Assembly: GCF_900177645.1 (NCBI RefSeq)
Contig: NZ_FXAO01000005.1
Location: 268,143 to 332,142 of the forward strand
DNA length: 64,000 bases
Origin: Arenibacter troitsensis
GTDB lineage: Bacteria; Bacteroidota; Bacteroidia; Flavobacteriales; Flavobacteriaceae
Reading direction: 5' to 3'
Position numbers and translations under genes: made by a program. Each line of letters starts with the position of its first letter. The first letter of the stretch is position 1. Positions 50,941 to 60,855 of this stretch are shown here, piece by piece. A model generated the notes under the pieces. It saw only the letters and a list, made by a program, of their open reading frames with translations. It searched no databases and had not been told where the DNA came from.

Positions 50941-53259
50941 TCAGGAATTGCTAACCACCATATCCTCAAATTTAACAGTATACACCTCACCGTAAATTTT
51001 TTCATAAAGCTTGGCAAAATTGTCATAGGCAGTATGTGCCAAACTTAATTTTCCCTGCCTAATCAGAATTTGTAATTTGATCTGCAGGGCATGTTCATTT
51101 AAATCATCGTAAATGTACATCACGGAGGCCAAGTCGTACATTAAAGCGCTATGCCTATCGATGTCCAGTATTTTTGAAATACCATAACAGAATTCTATGA
51201 TTCTATTACTCATATTTTCAACAATGGGATCTAACCATGAATCGCTCATATTCACAAAAAATCTATCGGCCTTTAGTATACAGAACAATTTGGGCAATTG
51301 CTCTTCCAAGTAGGCAACCGTTACACCCCCTCTACCCAAATCGTTCAAAAGCATTAAAACCTCCTGATAATCACAAAAGCAATTTTTTCCGATTTCCAGA
51401 TACCAACTTTTGTCCCTAAATGTCAAATTCATTTCCTTGGCCTCGGACAATATGGCCCTAAGGTTCTGTATATTGGTCCCCCTGGTATTTTTCGCACTCT
51501 TTGGACTCATTCCGGGCCAAAGTGCCTCAGTAAGTTTTTTGGTGCTAATTCCCTCCTTGTCGCCAATGCTATTTAATAAAACAATCACAAATAGTTGCTT
51601 TAGTTTGGGGGACAATTTTTTGGCAATATCAACACCTTGAGAATTTATAATGCGCAGGGACCCAAAACAGAGTATTTTCTCTGCTGCATTTACCAGATTC
51701 TTATAGTCCCTGTTGGGATGGGTTTTTACCGTTGCTTCAGGTACTGGCATAAGCTTAGCCCTTATTTTTCCTTTCTTCCAATACTTAAGCACAAGGAAAA
51801 TAAGTAAAATTGCAGTTATGGCTATTCCAATTTTTACATAAAGAGAGGATATTAAAGCATCGTTTACTTCTATTTTTTGGTATGCTTGGGCAATTTCATG
51901 TGCATTAAGTTCCCGCTTCCATATTTTAATATTCGTTAAGTAACCTATAAAAAATTCCTGCCACAAATTGCTTCCTATTACAATATTATAATCGGAAGTA
52001 TCGTAGTCCTCGATTAACTTGATCTTATCCGTCTGCTTCCCATTCACAAAAAACAAAAGTTCGTTATTAACCTTGGAATGCACCAAAGCCACATGGGTCC
52101 ATTCATTTAAGGGAATTGGGGAAGTTTGGGAAATATAATCCTTAATATCGGCCATGGTAAAGGTCAATAAACCTTCATGCAACTTTAGAACAAAGTTATC
52201 CCCTTTCCCCAGTATACTATTGTTATTTGTAAGTATGGTAGGCTTAATCCATGCCAAGATGGTAAAACTTCCCTCCAAGGCCGTTCTGCTGTCCAACCCC
52301 GCATCCACATATGCCCCTTCATCAAAATAGCCCACCTTTCCATGTACCTTATCCTCTTGAATCTTTACGTTGTTTACTATAAGTTCCTTATCGTTTTTTC
52401 TAGTGGCATTTTTAATGATGGGGCCAAAAGTGAAATGATCGGTTAGACCGTATTCAAAATCCAAGGGAAAACCAATAAACTCTTTAAGATTGCCGCTGTT
52501 TTCCGGGGTAGTATATATAATATCGGGAGAGAAATAATAGCCGGCCTTGTGCGGAATAAATACCGGTAAGTTTTCATTTAGATCTATTGGAAGACTAAAA
52601 TGCCCGTTCACCATAAGGTTTCTATGGTTTTTAAAGCTAACCCCATTCAACAATCCAGATTTGGACCTTACCGTTCCAAATACCCTGCTCTTCTTATTTA
52701 GGCCAAAGACCAAGCTATCTGCTTTAGGGAAGAACTTGGGATCAATGTGAAGAAAATTGGGCATTTTTCCGGAACGCTTCCAAATATTTTCAAGAACAGT
52801 ATCCTTTAAAAATTCCTTATCCAACACCCTAACCACCCCCAGTTCCTTAGTGGTATCGAATTTGAAAGCATCTTCATCGCCAATGGGGCCATCCAATGGA
52901 ATAGTTTCCACCTCTTGCATAGGTAGCTGTGGCACCCAGTATTTGGACAAGAAATCTTTGTTAATAATGTTATCGGTCACCAGAATGAGCGAATCATTTT
53001 TTTCCAATAATTGCTCCAAAAGGGAATCATAATTTTCTTGATAGTCTGAAATATATAGGGCTATGGAAGTTTTTCCGTTGAGAAGAACCGGCAAATTGTT
53101 ACTTGTTATTTGATCAATATCGATCAAAATATGGGAATGTAGACGTATATTCCATTTCTCCTCCTCAGAAAGTTGTTGAAATTCCTGTGCAGTTCCTACT
53201 TTCAACAAAAGAAGCAAAAACAACAAACAAAACTTAGAAAATGGAATTCTTCTTAGCAA
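50941..53259 (-). CDS. Transmembrane regulator: periplasmic LamG sensor fused to winged-helix/BTAD-like domain
   Basis: A 772-residue one-component regulator. A signal-like N-terminus (FCLLFLLLLLKVGTA) leads to a long periplasmic region with a LamG-like jelly-roll at about 310-455 (GSFTILAWIKPTI, LNEWTHVALVHSK). A single helix follows at ~474-494 (IGIAITAILLIFLVLKYW). The cytoplasmic part has a winged helix at ~536-620 (LSPKLKQLFVIVLLNSIGDK, TKKLTEALWPGMSPKSAKN, IQNLRAILSE) and a final helical region like the BTAD of SARP regulators. It lies upstream of the oxidoreductase and DUF1080 genes on the same strand and probably senses a glycan and switches them on. Confidence 0.75.
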   Translation of the reverse strand: MLRRIPFSKFCLLFLLLLLKVGTAQEFQQLSEEEKWNIRLHSHILIDIDQITSNNLPVLLNGKTSIALYISDYQENYDSLLEQLLEKNDSLILVTDNIINKDFLSKYWVPQLPMQEVETIPLDGPIGDEDAFKFDTTKELGVVRVLDKEFLKDTVLENIWKRSGKMPNFLHIDPKFFPKADSLVFGLNKKSRVFGTVRSKSGLLNGVSFKNHRNLMVNGHFSLPIDLNENLPVFIPHKAGYYFSPDIIYTTPENSGNLKEFIGFPLDFEYGLTDHFTFGPIIKNATRKNDKELIVNNVKIQEDKVHGKVGYFDEGAYVDAGLDSRTALEGSFTILAWIKPTILTNNNSILGKGDNFVLKLHEGLLTFTMADIKDYISQTSPIPLNEWTHVALVHSKVNNELLFFVNGKQTDKIKLIEDYDTSDYNIVIGSNLWQEFFIGYLTNIKIWKRELNAHEIAQAYQKIEVNDALISSLYVKIGIAITAILLIFLVLKYWKKGKIRAKLMPVPEATVKTHPNRDYKNLVNAAEKILCFGSLRIINSQGVDIAKKLSPKLKQLFVIVLLNSIGDKEGISTKKLTEALWPGMSPKSAKNTRGTNIQNLRAILSEAKEMNLTFRDKSWYLEIGKNCFCDYQEVLMLLNDLGRGGVTVAYLEEQLPKLFCILKADRFFVNMSDSWLDPIVENMSNRIIEFCYGISKILDIDRHSALMYDLASVMYIYDDLNEHALQIKLQILIRQGKLSLAHTAYDNFAKLYEKIYGEVYTVKFEDMVVSNS

Positions 53260-53416
53260 TATCTAACAAATAATCCCGTATAGGGCATTTCTATGAACTA
53301 CGCAATTTACTAAGAATAAATAAAATTTAGGCCGCGGAAATTATCCGAAATATATATGAACTGAACAATTGAATGTTATGGGTAACAAATGACCCCAGAT
53401 GCAAACTAAGACTTGG

Positions 53417-55201
53417 TTACATCCTGTCCGGCACCCGTATCCCCAAAAGTCCAAAGGCCAATTTAATAACCTCGCTAACCTTTTTGGCCAATTGAACCCT
53501 AAATATTTTCTTGTTCTGATCTTGCTCTCCCAAGATGGAAACATTTTGATAAAAGGAATTGAATTCCTTCACCAAATCATAGGTATAATTGGCAATAAGT
53601 GCCGGACTGTAATTATCGGCCGCCAATTGGATAGTTTCTGGAAACAGTTGCAATTGTTTTAACAACTCTTTCTCCTTTTCATGCAGATCCGTCAACTTCT
53701 GGGAACTGTCCAAGTTTTGCTCCAATTCTTCCGCCTTTCTTAGAATAGATTGGATCCTGGCATAAGTATATTGAATAAAAGGCCCGGTATTTCCTTGAAA
53801 ATCCACGGACTCCTCCGGATTGAACAAGATTCTCTTTTTTGGATCCACCTTAAGGATGTAATACTTTAAGGCCCCTAATCCTATAACCTTATATAGCTCT
53901 TGTTTCTCTTCTTCGGAGTAATCTTCCAGCTTCCCCAATTCCTCGGAAATAGTAGCTGCAGTTTGGGTCATATCCTCCATTAATTCATCGGCATCCACTA
54001 CAGTACCTTCCCTACTCTTCATTTTACCACTGGGCAAGTCTACCATTCCATAACTAAGGTGATACAGTTTTTCTGCCCACGAAAAGCCCAACTTCTGTAA
54101 AATAAGGAACAATACCTTAAAGTGGTAGTCCTGCTCATTGCCCACGGTATACACCATGCCCTTGACATCGGGGTTATCCTTCACCCTTTGTATGGCCGTT
54201 CCAATATCCTGGGTCATATACACTGCCGTTCCATCCGAACGTAGTACAATCTTTTCATCCAGACCCTCTTCCGTTAGGTCTATCCACACACTACCATCTT
54301 CCTTTTTATAAAAGACCCCTCTTTTCAAACCGTCCTCTACAAAATCCTTTCCCAACAAATAGGTGTTGCTCTCGTAATACAATTGATCAAAGTCAACCCC
54401 CATATTTTTGTAGGTTATCTCAAAACCATCATATACCCATTGGTTCATTGTCTTCCATAGACCTACTACCTCCTCATCGCCAGCCTCCCACTTTCTTAGC
54501 ATTTCCTGAGCTTCCAATAGGATGGGCGCCTCTTTTTCCGCTACTTTTTCATCTATCCCCTTGGAAACCATAGCAGCAATTTCGGCTTTATAGGCCTTAT
54601 CAAAAGCTACGTAATAATTCCCCACTAATTTATCACCCTTAAGCCCTGTACTCTCAGGAGTTTCTCCATTGCCAAAGCGTTGCCAGGCAAGCATACTTTT
54701 GCAAATATGTATCCCCCTGTCGTTAATGATCTGGGTCTTATAAACCTTCTTTCCTGAAGCCTTTAGGATTTCTGCCACGGAATATCCCAATAAATTATTT
54801 CGGACATGGCCCAAATGGAGAGGTTTATTGGTGTTGGGCGAGGAATATTCCACCATTATGGCCTCCTCCGAACTTTGGGAAACAAAACCAAAATCCTTTA
54901 GATTCCTTATTCCTTCAAAAAAATGGAGGTAATATTCATTGCTAATGGTTATATTCAAAAATCCTTTGACCACATTGAAATCGGTCACCTCTTCCACTTC
55001 ATCCTTTAGGAACTGTCCTATTTGCTCACCTATTTGTACCGGATTTCCTTTAACATATCGCAACATGGGAAAAATAACCGCAGTAATATCGCCGGCAAAA
55101 TCTTTTCGAGTAGGTTGAAATTCTACCGTCGGCAATTCAACTTTAAAAATAGAGGTAACGGCTTCTTTTACCTTTTTGTTTAGGACTTCTTGAATGTTCA
55201 T
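53417..55201 (-). CDS. argS: Arginyl-tRNA synthetase
   Basis: Class I synthetase, 594 residues. The N-terminal additional domain is followed by SSPNTNKPLHLGHVRNN, which includes the HIGH motif as HLGH, and by KMKSREGTVV in place of KMSKS, as usual for this enzyme. The C-terminal anticodon-binding helical domain ends FGLLGIRVPDRM. A TAATTTTG box precedes it. Essential housekeeping gene; two guanidino-compound hydrolases lie a few kilobases away. Confidence 0.96.
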   Translation of the reverse strand: MNIQEVLNKKVKEAVTSIFKVELPTVEFQPTRKDFAGDITAVIFPMLRYVKGNPVQIGEQIGQFLKDEVEEVTDFNVVKGFLNITISNEYYLHFFEGIRNLKDFGFVSQSSEEAIMVEYSSPNTNKPLHLGHVRNNLLGYSVAEILKASGKKVYKTQIINDRGIHICKSMLAWQRFGNGETPESTGLKGDKLVGNYYVAFDKAYKAEIAAMVSKGIDEKVAEKEAPILLEAQEMLRKWEAGDEEVVGLWKTMNQWVYDGFEITYKNMGVDFDQLYYESNTYLLGKDFVEDGLKRGVFYKKEDGSVWIDLTEEGLDEKIVLRSDGTAVYMTQDIGTAIQRVKDNPDVKGMVYTVGNEQDYHFKVLFLILQKLGFSWAEKLYHLSYGMVDLPSGKMKSREGTVVDADELMEDMTQTAATISEELGKLEDYSEEEKQELYKVIGLGALKYYILKVDPKKRILFNPEESVDFQGNTGPFIQYTYARIQSILRKAEELEQNLDSSQKLTDLHEKEKELLKQLQLFPETIQLAADNYSPALIANYTYDLVKEFNSFYQNVSILGEQDQNKKIFRVQLAKKVSEVIKLAFGLLGIRVPDRM

Positions 55202-55222
55202 TAATTTCGGCGTTTACGGCTG

Positions 55223-55230
55223 CAAAATTA
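55223..55230 (-). promoter_or_regulatory. argS promoter -7 box
   Basis: Reads TAATTTTG on the minus strand, matching TAnnTTTG, about 22 bases before the ATG. No clear -33 element. Confidence 0.35.
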
Positions 55231-55362
55231 AGCATTTTTTATTCTTTCCCCTTATTGTTGGGAATAAGTAGCCCATAAAGAAGGAAGATTTTTTAACTTT
55301 ATAAACCTGTGCAGCACCAACTGCCCTAATATGATGTATTAATCCGGATATCCCTAAAGAAT

Positions 55363-55788
55363 ATGTTACTGAACGTTTCCTATAAAAATAAAGAAATTAC
55401 AAAAAAAATAGACGAGGAAGTGGGTAAACCTTTTACCTTAAAGGAGCGGTTTGCCTTGAACGGAATTGGTTCTCCCAAATTATTCATTGTTGACTGTAGT
55501 ATCGAAATTAAAAATCTGTTGATCCTGGACAACAATACCAACACCTGTAATATTGAATTACGGCCAAAAGGAATCATAATTCGCTTTCGTTCCCTACTGG
55601 AAACCTTTGGGCTTATTATTCCCTACTACAAGTTTAACCTATACAAGACCGATCTTGGCCTATACACCATTTATAGGGACCAGTATTTCATCAAAATAAA
55701 ATCTGACACCAAGGCCATACAGAAATTTTTTACAAAATTGTTGGGGCACAGAGCGGACAATGCACCTACCAATATAGAGGACCTCTAA
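55363..55788 (+). CDS. Hypothetical protein
   Basis: A 141-residue basic protein with no signal peptide and no motif I recognise. Alternating hydrophobic segments (LFIVDCSIEI, GIIIRFRSLL, LIIPYYKFNLY, YFIKIKS) suggest a beta-rich fold similar to small PH-like domains. The start at 55363 is the only good ATG. It stands between argS (divergent) and the BCCT transporter (50 nt downstream). Confidence 0.6.
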   Translation: MLLNVSYKNKEITKKIDEEVGKPFTLKERFALNGIGSPKLFIVDCSIEIKNLLILDNNTNTCNIELRPKGIIIRFRSLLETFGLIIPYYKFNLYKTDLGLYTIYRDQYFIKIKSDTKAIQKFFTKLLGHRADNAPTNIEDL

Positions 55789-55838
55789 CAACTTATTGTA
55801 CAATTACCAAAAGCCCCCTCATAAAACAATGAAGCTTT

Positions 55839-57383
55839 TTGTTACCTTGTGTTAAAACCGGTATTATCAAAATATTTAATTCTTATCGTAAAAACCCATT
55901 ACTTCCCATTTCCATCGGAATCCTTTGGATATCTACTTTGATTGTCTTTGTCGCTACCGAGGAAACCTATAATATCATTGAAATGGCCTCCATTTGGGTA
56001 AGAAACTATTTTGGCTACTTCTATTTATATCTTGGATTGGGATGTGTGCTTCTATTAGCGGCCATTGCACTATCCCCTTTGGGAAAAATAAGACTGGGCA
56101 AGAAAAATGAAAAACCCGAGTTTACCATTTGGGCATGGACAGCCATGCTTTATAGTGCAGGAATGGGCGCTGGAATTTTGCTCAGGGCAGTACAGGAACC
56201 CGTTTTCATGCAACAGAATCCCCCCTACCTTTCAGATTTACCATCAGATATCCTAGCCTTGGAATTTACTTTTTATCAATGGGGGTTTACAGCATGGGCG
56301 TTTTATGGACTATTTGCCATGACCATAGGTTATTATCTTTTTGTAAGAAAGAAAAAAGTGTTGATAAGCTCAACTATTGAGGACAATTTACACAACAAAG
56401 CAGCTAGAACAGGTATTGATGTGCTTACCATTATGACCACGGTGTTTGGCCTAATTGCGGCTATTGGCTTGGGAACCACCCAAATTAATGGTGGCTTAAA
56501 CCACCTTACTGCCACTAATTTTGGTTTGGTCACTACCTTATTGCTGACCACCCTAATTTCGTCATTGGCTTTTTATTCCGCATGGAAAGGAGTCAACAAA
56601 GGTATTCAGGTACTCTCAAAAATCAATATTCTTATTACCCTGGCAGTACTATTTTTTACTTTTTCCCAAAGTGATATACTTAAGGTAGTTGGTAATTTTT
56701 TAGAGGCCGGCTTTCATTATATAATGGATTTTATCCCCATGAGCCTGGCCTATGGCAGTTATGACCCTGGATTAACCTTTCTTACCGACTGGACTTTCTA
56801 TTATTGGGCATTTTGGTTGGCATGGGCACCTTTTACAGGAATTTTTATTGCCCGAATCTCCAAAGGGCGCAGCCTAAGACAGCTGTTATTGGGTGTTTTG
56901 ATTATCCCCAGCTTGGGCACCTTTTTTTGGTTTTCAGTATTTGGTACCTCGGCCTTCCAACTTATTGAGGGATGGGAAAGCTATAACAACGAATTTGACG
57001 GAGTGTTTTCCTCCATTTTTGTATTCTTTGGGAACTACCCTTTTGCCACATTCCTAAATATTACCACCATAGTATTACTGATCGGTTTTTTGGTAACCTC
57101 CGTGGACTCTGCTGTTTTTGTACTGAGTATGTTCTCGGACAGTGGTAAAAAAGACCCCAGCAAAAAACATCGTTTAATCTGGTCCCTGTTTATCTTTTTG
57201 GCAACGATTGCCCTAATTCTATTGGGCAATGCCAAACCAGAGATAAATATATTGATTGCTGCCCAAAAGCTTCTGATTATAACTTCACTTCCCTTTGCCT
57301 TTTTCATGGTTTTTATGGCCTTGGTATTTGTCAAGGAGCTACTGAGACACCATAAGAGTTACCCTTTGATCAGTAAAAAATAA
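55839..57383 (+). CDS. BCCT family transporter (betaine/choline/carnitine type)
   Basis: A 514-residue inner membrane transporter with about twelve hydrophobic helices. TIWAWTAMLYSAGMGAGILL is the glycine-rich helix of the family, and the tryptophan-rich segment WTFYYWAFWLAWAPFTGIFI is the BCCT signature of the substrate site. It imports compatible solutes or carnitine with Na+ or H+. No in-frame ATG precedes the first helix; TTG at 55839 gives a sensible N-terminus. An out-of-frame 8-codon ATG mini-ORF (55829-55855) overlaps this start. Confidence 0.88.
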   Translation: MLPCVKTGIIKIFNSYRKNPLLPISIGILWISTLIVFVATEETYNIIEMASIWVRNYFGYFYLYLGLGCVLLLAAIALSPLGKIRLGKKNEKPEFTIWAWTAMLYSAGMGAGILLRAVQEPVFMQQNPPYLSDLPSDILALEFTFYQWGFTAWAFYGLFAMTIGYYLFVRKKKVLISSTIEDNLHNKAARTGIDVLTIMTTVFGLIAAIGLGTTQINGGLNHLTATNFGLVTTLLLTTLISSLAFYSAWKGVNKGIQVLSKINILITLAVLFFTFSQSDILKVVGNFLEAGFHYIMDFIPMSLAYGSYDPGLTFLTDWTFYYWAFWLAWAPFTGIFIARISKGRSLRQLLLGVLIIPSLGTFFWFSVFGTSAFQLIEGWESYNNEFDGVFSSIFVFFGNYPFATFLNITTIVLLIGFLVTSVDSAVFVLSMFSDSGKKDPSKKHRLIWSLFIFLATIALILLGNAKPEINILIAAQKLLIITSLPFAFFMVFMALVFVKELLRHHKSYPLISKK

Positions 57384-57388
57384 AACCA

Positions 57389-58318
57389 TTATTTTTTAGG
57401 CAAAAATACCTCGGCCATCATGCAACGCGCACTTCCACCGCCACAGGTTTCAATCGTATCCAAAGGACTATGGATAATGGCACAATGCTTCTCTATCTTT
57501 TCAATCTGTTGTGGCTTTAAACTAAGGTATGCTGCAGTGCTCATTGCCAAATATCGCTTTTCACCCATTCCTAAGACTTGAAGCATATTCCCTGCAAAAT
57601 GGTGCATTTGCTGTTCAGAAATGGCTATAATTTCTTTACCATCTTGTTTTAGGTGGTTCACTACATTCTTTTTTTCCTTTTTATCGTCGATAGAATCCAA
57701 ACAGATAACAGCAAACGTTTCTGCCAAACACATCATTACATTGGTATGATAAATAGGTTTTCGGGTGCCCGCCACGGATTGATTGGCTGTGAATACGATA
57801 GGAGTAAATTCAAAATCCTCACAAAATTCTATGAACAAATCCTCATCCGCCCTATCGGAAAGCGCACAATAGGCCTTCTCATTTACCCTATCCAACACAA
57901 CACTTCCGGTGCCTTCCAAAAAATAGCCCTCCTCCTCCGCCGAGGTATAATCCATTACATTTTCTATAACAAACCCTCTCTGCTCCAATAGGGCAAGTAT
58001 ATCTTCCCTACGTTCATTTCTCCTATTCTCGGCAAACATAGGATACAATCCTACCGTTCCATCGGCATGAAAGGAAACCCAATTATTGGGAAATATGGAA
58101 TCTGGGGTATCCAAATCCTTCTTGTCATCTACAACGACAACATTTACTCCCTTTTCCCTTAAGACCAATACAAAAGCATCAAACTCCTGCTGTGCCTTCA
58201 CATTTATTTCCTGGTTTTTTAAATCGAGGTCCTCCTGAAAATAGTTGTTTACTGCAGTTTGCTCGTTCATTCGAAAATTCACTGGGCGCACCATCAAAAT
58301 GGTATTTGTAATTTGCAT
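57389..58318 (-). CDS. ctlX: Citrulline utilization hydrolase CtlX-like
   Basis: A 309-residue guanidino-group-modifying enzyme (arginine deiminase superfamily). The frame extends to a GTG at 58330; I use the ATG at 58318, which starts MQITNTILMVRPVNFRMN, the CtlX opening. TPDSIFPNNWVSFHADGTVG carries the catalytic Asp region, and the nucleophile Cys lies near the end in ETCGGGSARCMMAE. CtlX proteins are associated with citrulline use. It is convergent with the BCCT gene (5 nt apart) and lies beside another member of the superfamily. Confidence 0.85.
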   Translation of the reverse strand: MQITNTILMVRPVNFRMNEQTAVNNYFQEDLDLKNQEINVKAQQEFDAFVLVLREKGVNVVVVDDKKDLDTPDSIFPNNWVSFHADGTVGLYPMFAENRRNERREDILALLEQRGFVIENVMDYTSAEEEGYFLEGTGSVVLDRVNEKAYCALSDRADEDLFIEFCEDFEFTPIVFTANQSVAGTRKPIYHTNVMMCLAETFAVICLDSIDDKKEKKNVVNHLKQDGKEIIAISEQQMHHFAGNMLQVLGMGEKRYLAMSTAAYLSLKPQQIEKIEKHCAIIHSPLDTIETCGGGSARCMMAEVFLPKK

Positions 58319-58429
58319 TTTATTAGTCACTTTTCAAATTGGGTATTACAAAGCCTTCTCGCTTTAATTTTGTGTAAAATTAGCTCATTTATTTACCAGT
58401 ACGAACCTAAAGGAAAGTTTGGCAATATC

Positions 58430-59344
58430 TTAGTCCCTTACCAAGGGCAGGGTGCTACACCTTAAAAGACCTTCTTGCTTGGCGATCTCGGAATAAGCTA
58501 TTTCCTCGACCGTAAAACCTTGTTCCCTCAACCAGTTATTCAGTCTGGTGAAATTACGTTCAGAGACCACCACATTGGGGGATATGGAAAAAACATTGCT
58601 CACCATATTGTACATCTCCTCCTTGCTGATCTCGAACACATTTTCGCTTCCAAAATAATCCAACAGCCATTGATACTCCTCTTCCCTCAAAAAACCGTTC
58701 TTATGCAATATGGCTTTATTTGTCCCTACAGGCTGAAAACAACAATCCAAATGTAGGGCATTTTCCCGGGCATTGGTATTCGACTTTCTAAGTTCAAAAG
58801 ACTTGACCTTTTTATTTGGGAACTGACAGGCAATAAAATCCACTGCCTCCTTATTGGTACGGGCCGTGATATAATCGGCGTAGTCCTCCCCCGTATAGGT
58901 ACCCATAAAAATATACTCTCCCCATGGCATAACATCACCTCCTTCTACATGGACTTCTTTAGGAGGGTAGATTATCTGATCCTCGTCAATTTTACTGAGT
59001 ACATACTTAATAGCTTGAAATTCCCTTTCCCTATCGGGAAGAATATTAGCCTTTACCAGTTTATCCTCTATAACAAAAGCAATATCCCTAGAAAATATTT
59101 GATTACAATCCTTTAAGACCCTAGGCCTGAAGACTTGAACATCATATTTGGCAAATACTTGGGCAAAACCATCCATTTCCCTTACCATATCCTCTTCTTT
59201 AGGATAGGTGCCGGCCAATATATGCTCCAATGACTTGGGATCGTAGGCCGCTTCAGGTTTTGGAATGGGTCCACAGCTTTTAGCGGTTCCAAGAACCACC
59301 GATCTTAACCGTGAAGTTTCATCCTGTATATTCAACTGTAGCAT
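58430..59344 (-). CDS. Arginine deiminase / amidinotransferase family protein
   Basis: A 304-residue enzyme of the pentein fold. HVEGGDVMPWGEYIFMGTYT contains the Glu/Asp of the active site, ALHLDCCFQPVG the His and LLRCSTLPLVRD the nucleophilic Cys (near residue 297). The family includes arginine deiminases, dimethylargininases and glycine amidinotransferases. It sits 111 nt upstream of ctlX on the same strand, so both probably work on arginine-derived compounds. The substrate is not decided by the sequence I can see. Confidence 0.82.
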   Translation of the reverse strand: MLQLNIQDETSRLRSVVLGTAKSCGPIPKPEAAYDPKSLEHILAGTYPKEEDMVREMDGFAQVFAKYDVQVFRPRVLKDCNQIFSRDIAFVIEDKLVKANILPDREREFQAIKYVLSKIDEDQIIYPPKEVHVEGGDVMPWGEYIFMGTYTGEDYADYITARTNKEAVDFIACQFPNKKVKSFELRKSNTNARENALHLDCCFQPVGTNKAILHKNGFLREEEYQWLLDYFGSENVFEISKEEMYNMVSNVFSISPNVVVSERNFTRLNNWLREQGFTVEEIAYSEIAKQEGLLRCSTLPLVRD

Positions 59345-59391
59345 AACTGCTTTTTAGGTAAAGATAGAAATACTTATTTTGATAAATAAAA

Positions 59392-59424
59392 ACTGCCCTT
59401 TGTATATTTCACACAAAGGGCAGT
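59392..59424 (-). terminator. Terminator of citrate synthase gene
   Basis: Perfect 12-bp stem ACTGCCCTTTGT / ACAAAGGGCAGT with a 9-nt loop, 21 bases past the gltA stop, followed on the minus strand by a TTTTATTTA tract. Confidence 0.85.
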
Positions 59425-59445
59425 AACATATAATCTGATTAATTT

Positions 59446-60729
59446 CTACCTCTTGTCCAAAAGAACAAAAGATCTGCTCTTTTCACCTATATATACCTGT
59501 CTTGGCCTACCGATAGGCTCATTTTTCAATCTCATTTCCCTCCATTGGGCAATCCACCCCGGCAGGCGTCCCAAAGCAAACATAACGGTAAACATTTCCG
59601 TAGGTATACCCAAAGCCCTATAAATTATTCCAGAGTAAAAATCTACGTTGGGATATAATTTTCTATCCACAAAATATTTATCCTCCAAGGCTTCCTTGGC
59701 CAAGCCCTTGGCTATATCCAGAATAGGATCATCTATACCCAAATCTCCCAAAACTTCCTCTGCAGCCTGCTTGATAATCTTTGCCCTGGGATCAAAATTC
59801 TTGTACACCCTATGCCCAAAGCCCATTAAACGAAAGGGATCGTTTTTGTCCTTGGCCTTGGCCATATATTTTTTGGTATCCCCGCCATCGGCCTCGATAG
59901 CCTCAAGCATTTCCAAAACAGCCTGATTGGCTCCTCCGTGGAGAGGCCCCCAAAGGGCACAGATACCAGCAGAAATTGAGGCAAACAGTCCAGCATGTGA
60001 AGATCCCACAATACGAACAGTAGAAGTAGAACAGTTTTGCTCATGGTCTGCATGTAGGATCAATAATTTATCCAAAGCCTCTATGACGATCTTATTCTTT
60101 TTGTATTCCTGGTTGGGCTTTTTGAACATCATTTTATGAATATTCTCTACATAACCCAAAGAGTCGTCCCCATAATCAAGAGGCAATCCTTTTTTCTTTC
60201 TTAATGTCCATGCCACCAAAACGGGGAATTTGGCCAAAATCCTTACAATGGCCCAATACATTTCCTTTTCGGAGGACACGTTTACAGACGTGGGATTAAA
60301 GGCTATAAGGGCGCTGGTTAAACTGGAAAGCACGCCCATTGGATGTGCTGATTTTGGAAAGCCATCCAAAATCTTCTTCATTTCCTCATCTACATGCGAC
60401 TCGGCCTTTATATCCTGATGAAATTTATCCAATTGCTCCTTATTGGGCAAAGCTCCAAATATTAACAAATAAGCCACTTCCAGAAAATCGGCCTTTTCTG
60501 CCAATTCCTCAATAGAATATCCACGATACCTTAAAACTCCTTTTTCACCGTCCAAGAAAGTAATGGCACTTTCACAGGAGCCTGTATTTTTAAACCCTGG
60601 GTCTATTGTTATCATTCCAGTTTCGGCCCTCATAGTTTTGATATCTATAGCCAACTCATTTTCGGTACCTTCTATAACTGGAAATTCATATTTCTTTCCG
60701 TTGTATTCTAATATTGCGTTATTCGCCAT
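59446..60729 (-). CDS. gltA: Citrate synthase
   Basis: Condenses acetyl-CoA and oxaloacetate at the entry of the TCA cycle. The 427-residue protein is the hexameric Gram-negative type. Catalytic His residues lie in LILHADHEQNCSTSTVRI and LMGFGHRVYKNFDPRAK, and the Asp in the late ALEDKYFVDRKLYPNVDFY region. CALWGPLHGGANQAVLEML is also diagnostic. A strong terminator follows. Monocistronic. Confidence 0.96.
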   Translation of the reverse strand: MANNAILEYNGKKYEFPVIEGTENELAIDIKTMRAETGMITIDPGFKNTGSCESAITFLDGEKGVLRYRGYSIEELAEKADFLEVAYLLIFGALPNKEQLDKFHQDIKAESHVDEEMKKILDGFPKSAHPMGVLSSLTSALIAFNPTSVNVSSEKEMYWAIVRILAKFPVLVAWTLRKKKGLPLDYGDDSLGYVENIHKMMFKKPNQEYKKNKIVIEALDKLLILHADHEQNCSTSTVRIVGSSHAGLFASISAGICALWGPLHGGANQAVLEMLEAIEADGGDTKKYMAKAKDKNDPFRLMGFGHRVYKNFDPRAKIIKQAAEEVLGDLGIDDPILDIAKGLAKEALEDKYFVDRKLYPNVDFYSGIIYRALGIPTEMFTVMFALGRLPGWIAQWREMRLKNEPIGRPRQVYIGEKSRSFVLLDKR

Positions 60730-60855
60730 TTCTTAAATTCCTGTTTTATTCTATTGTTCGTAAAAATACTAAAAACACCTAAGGTTAACAATTGAAGATT
60801 TTGTTATTTATGGAATAATTATGAAATATTCACAAAACCAGATATGAATGTAGTT

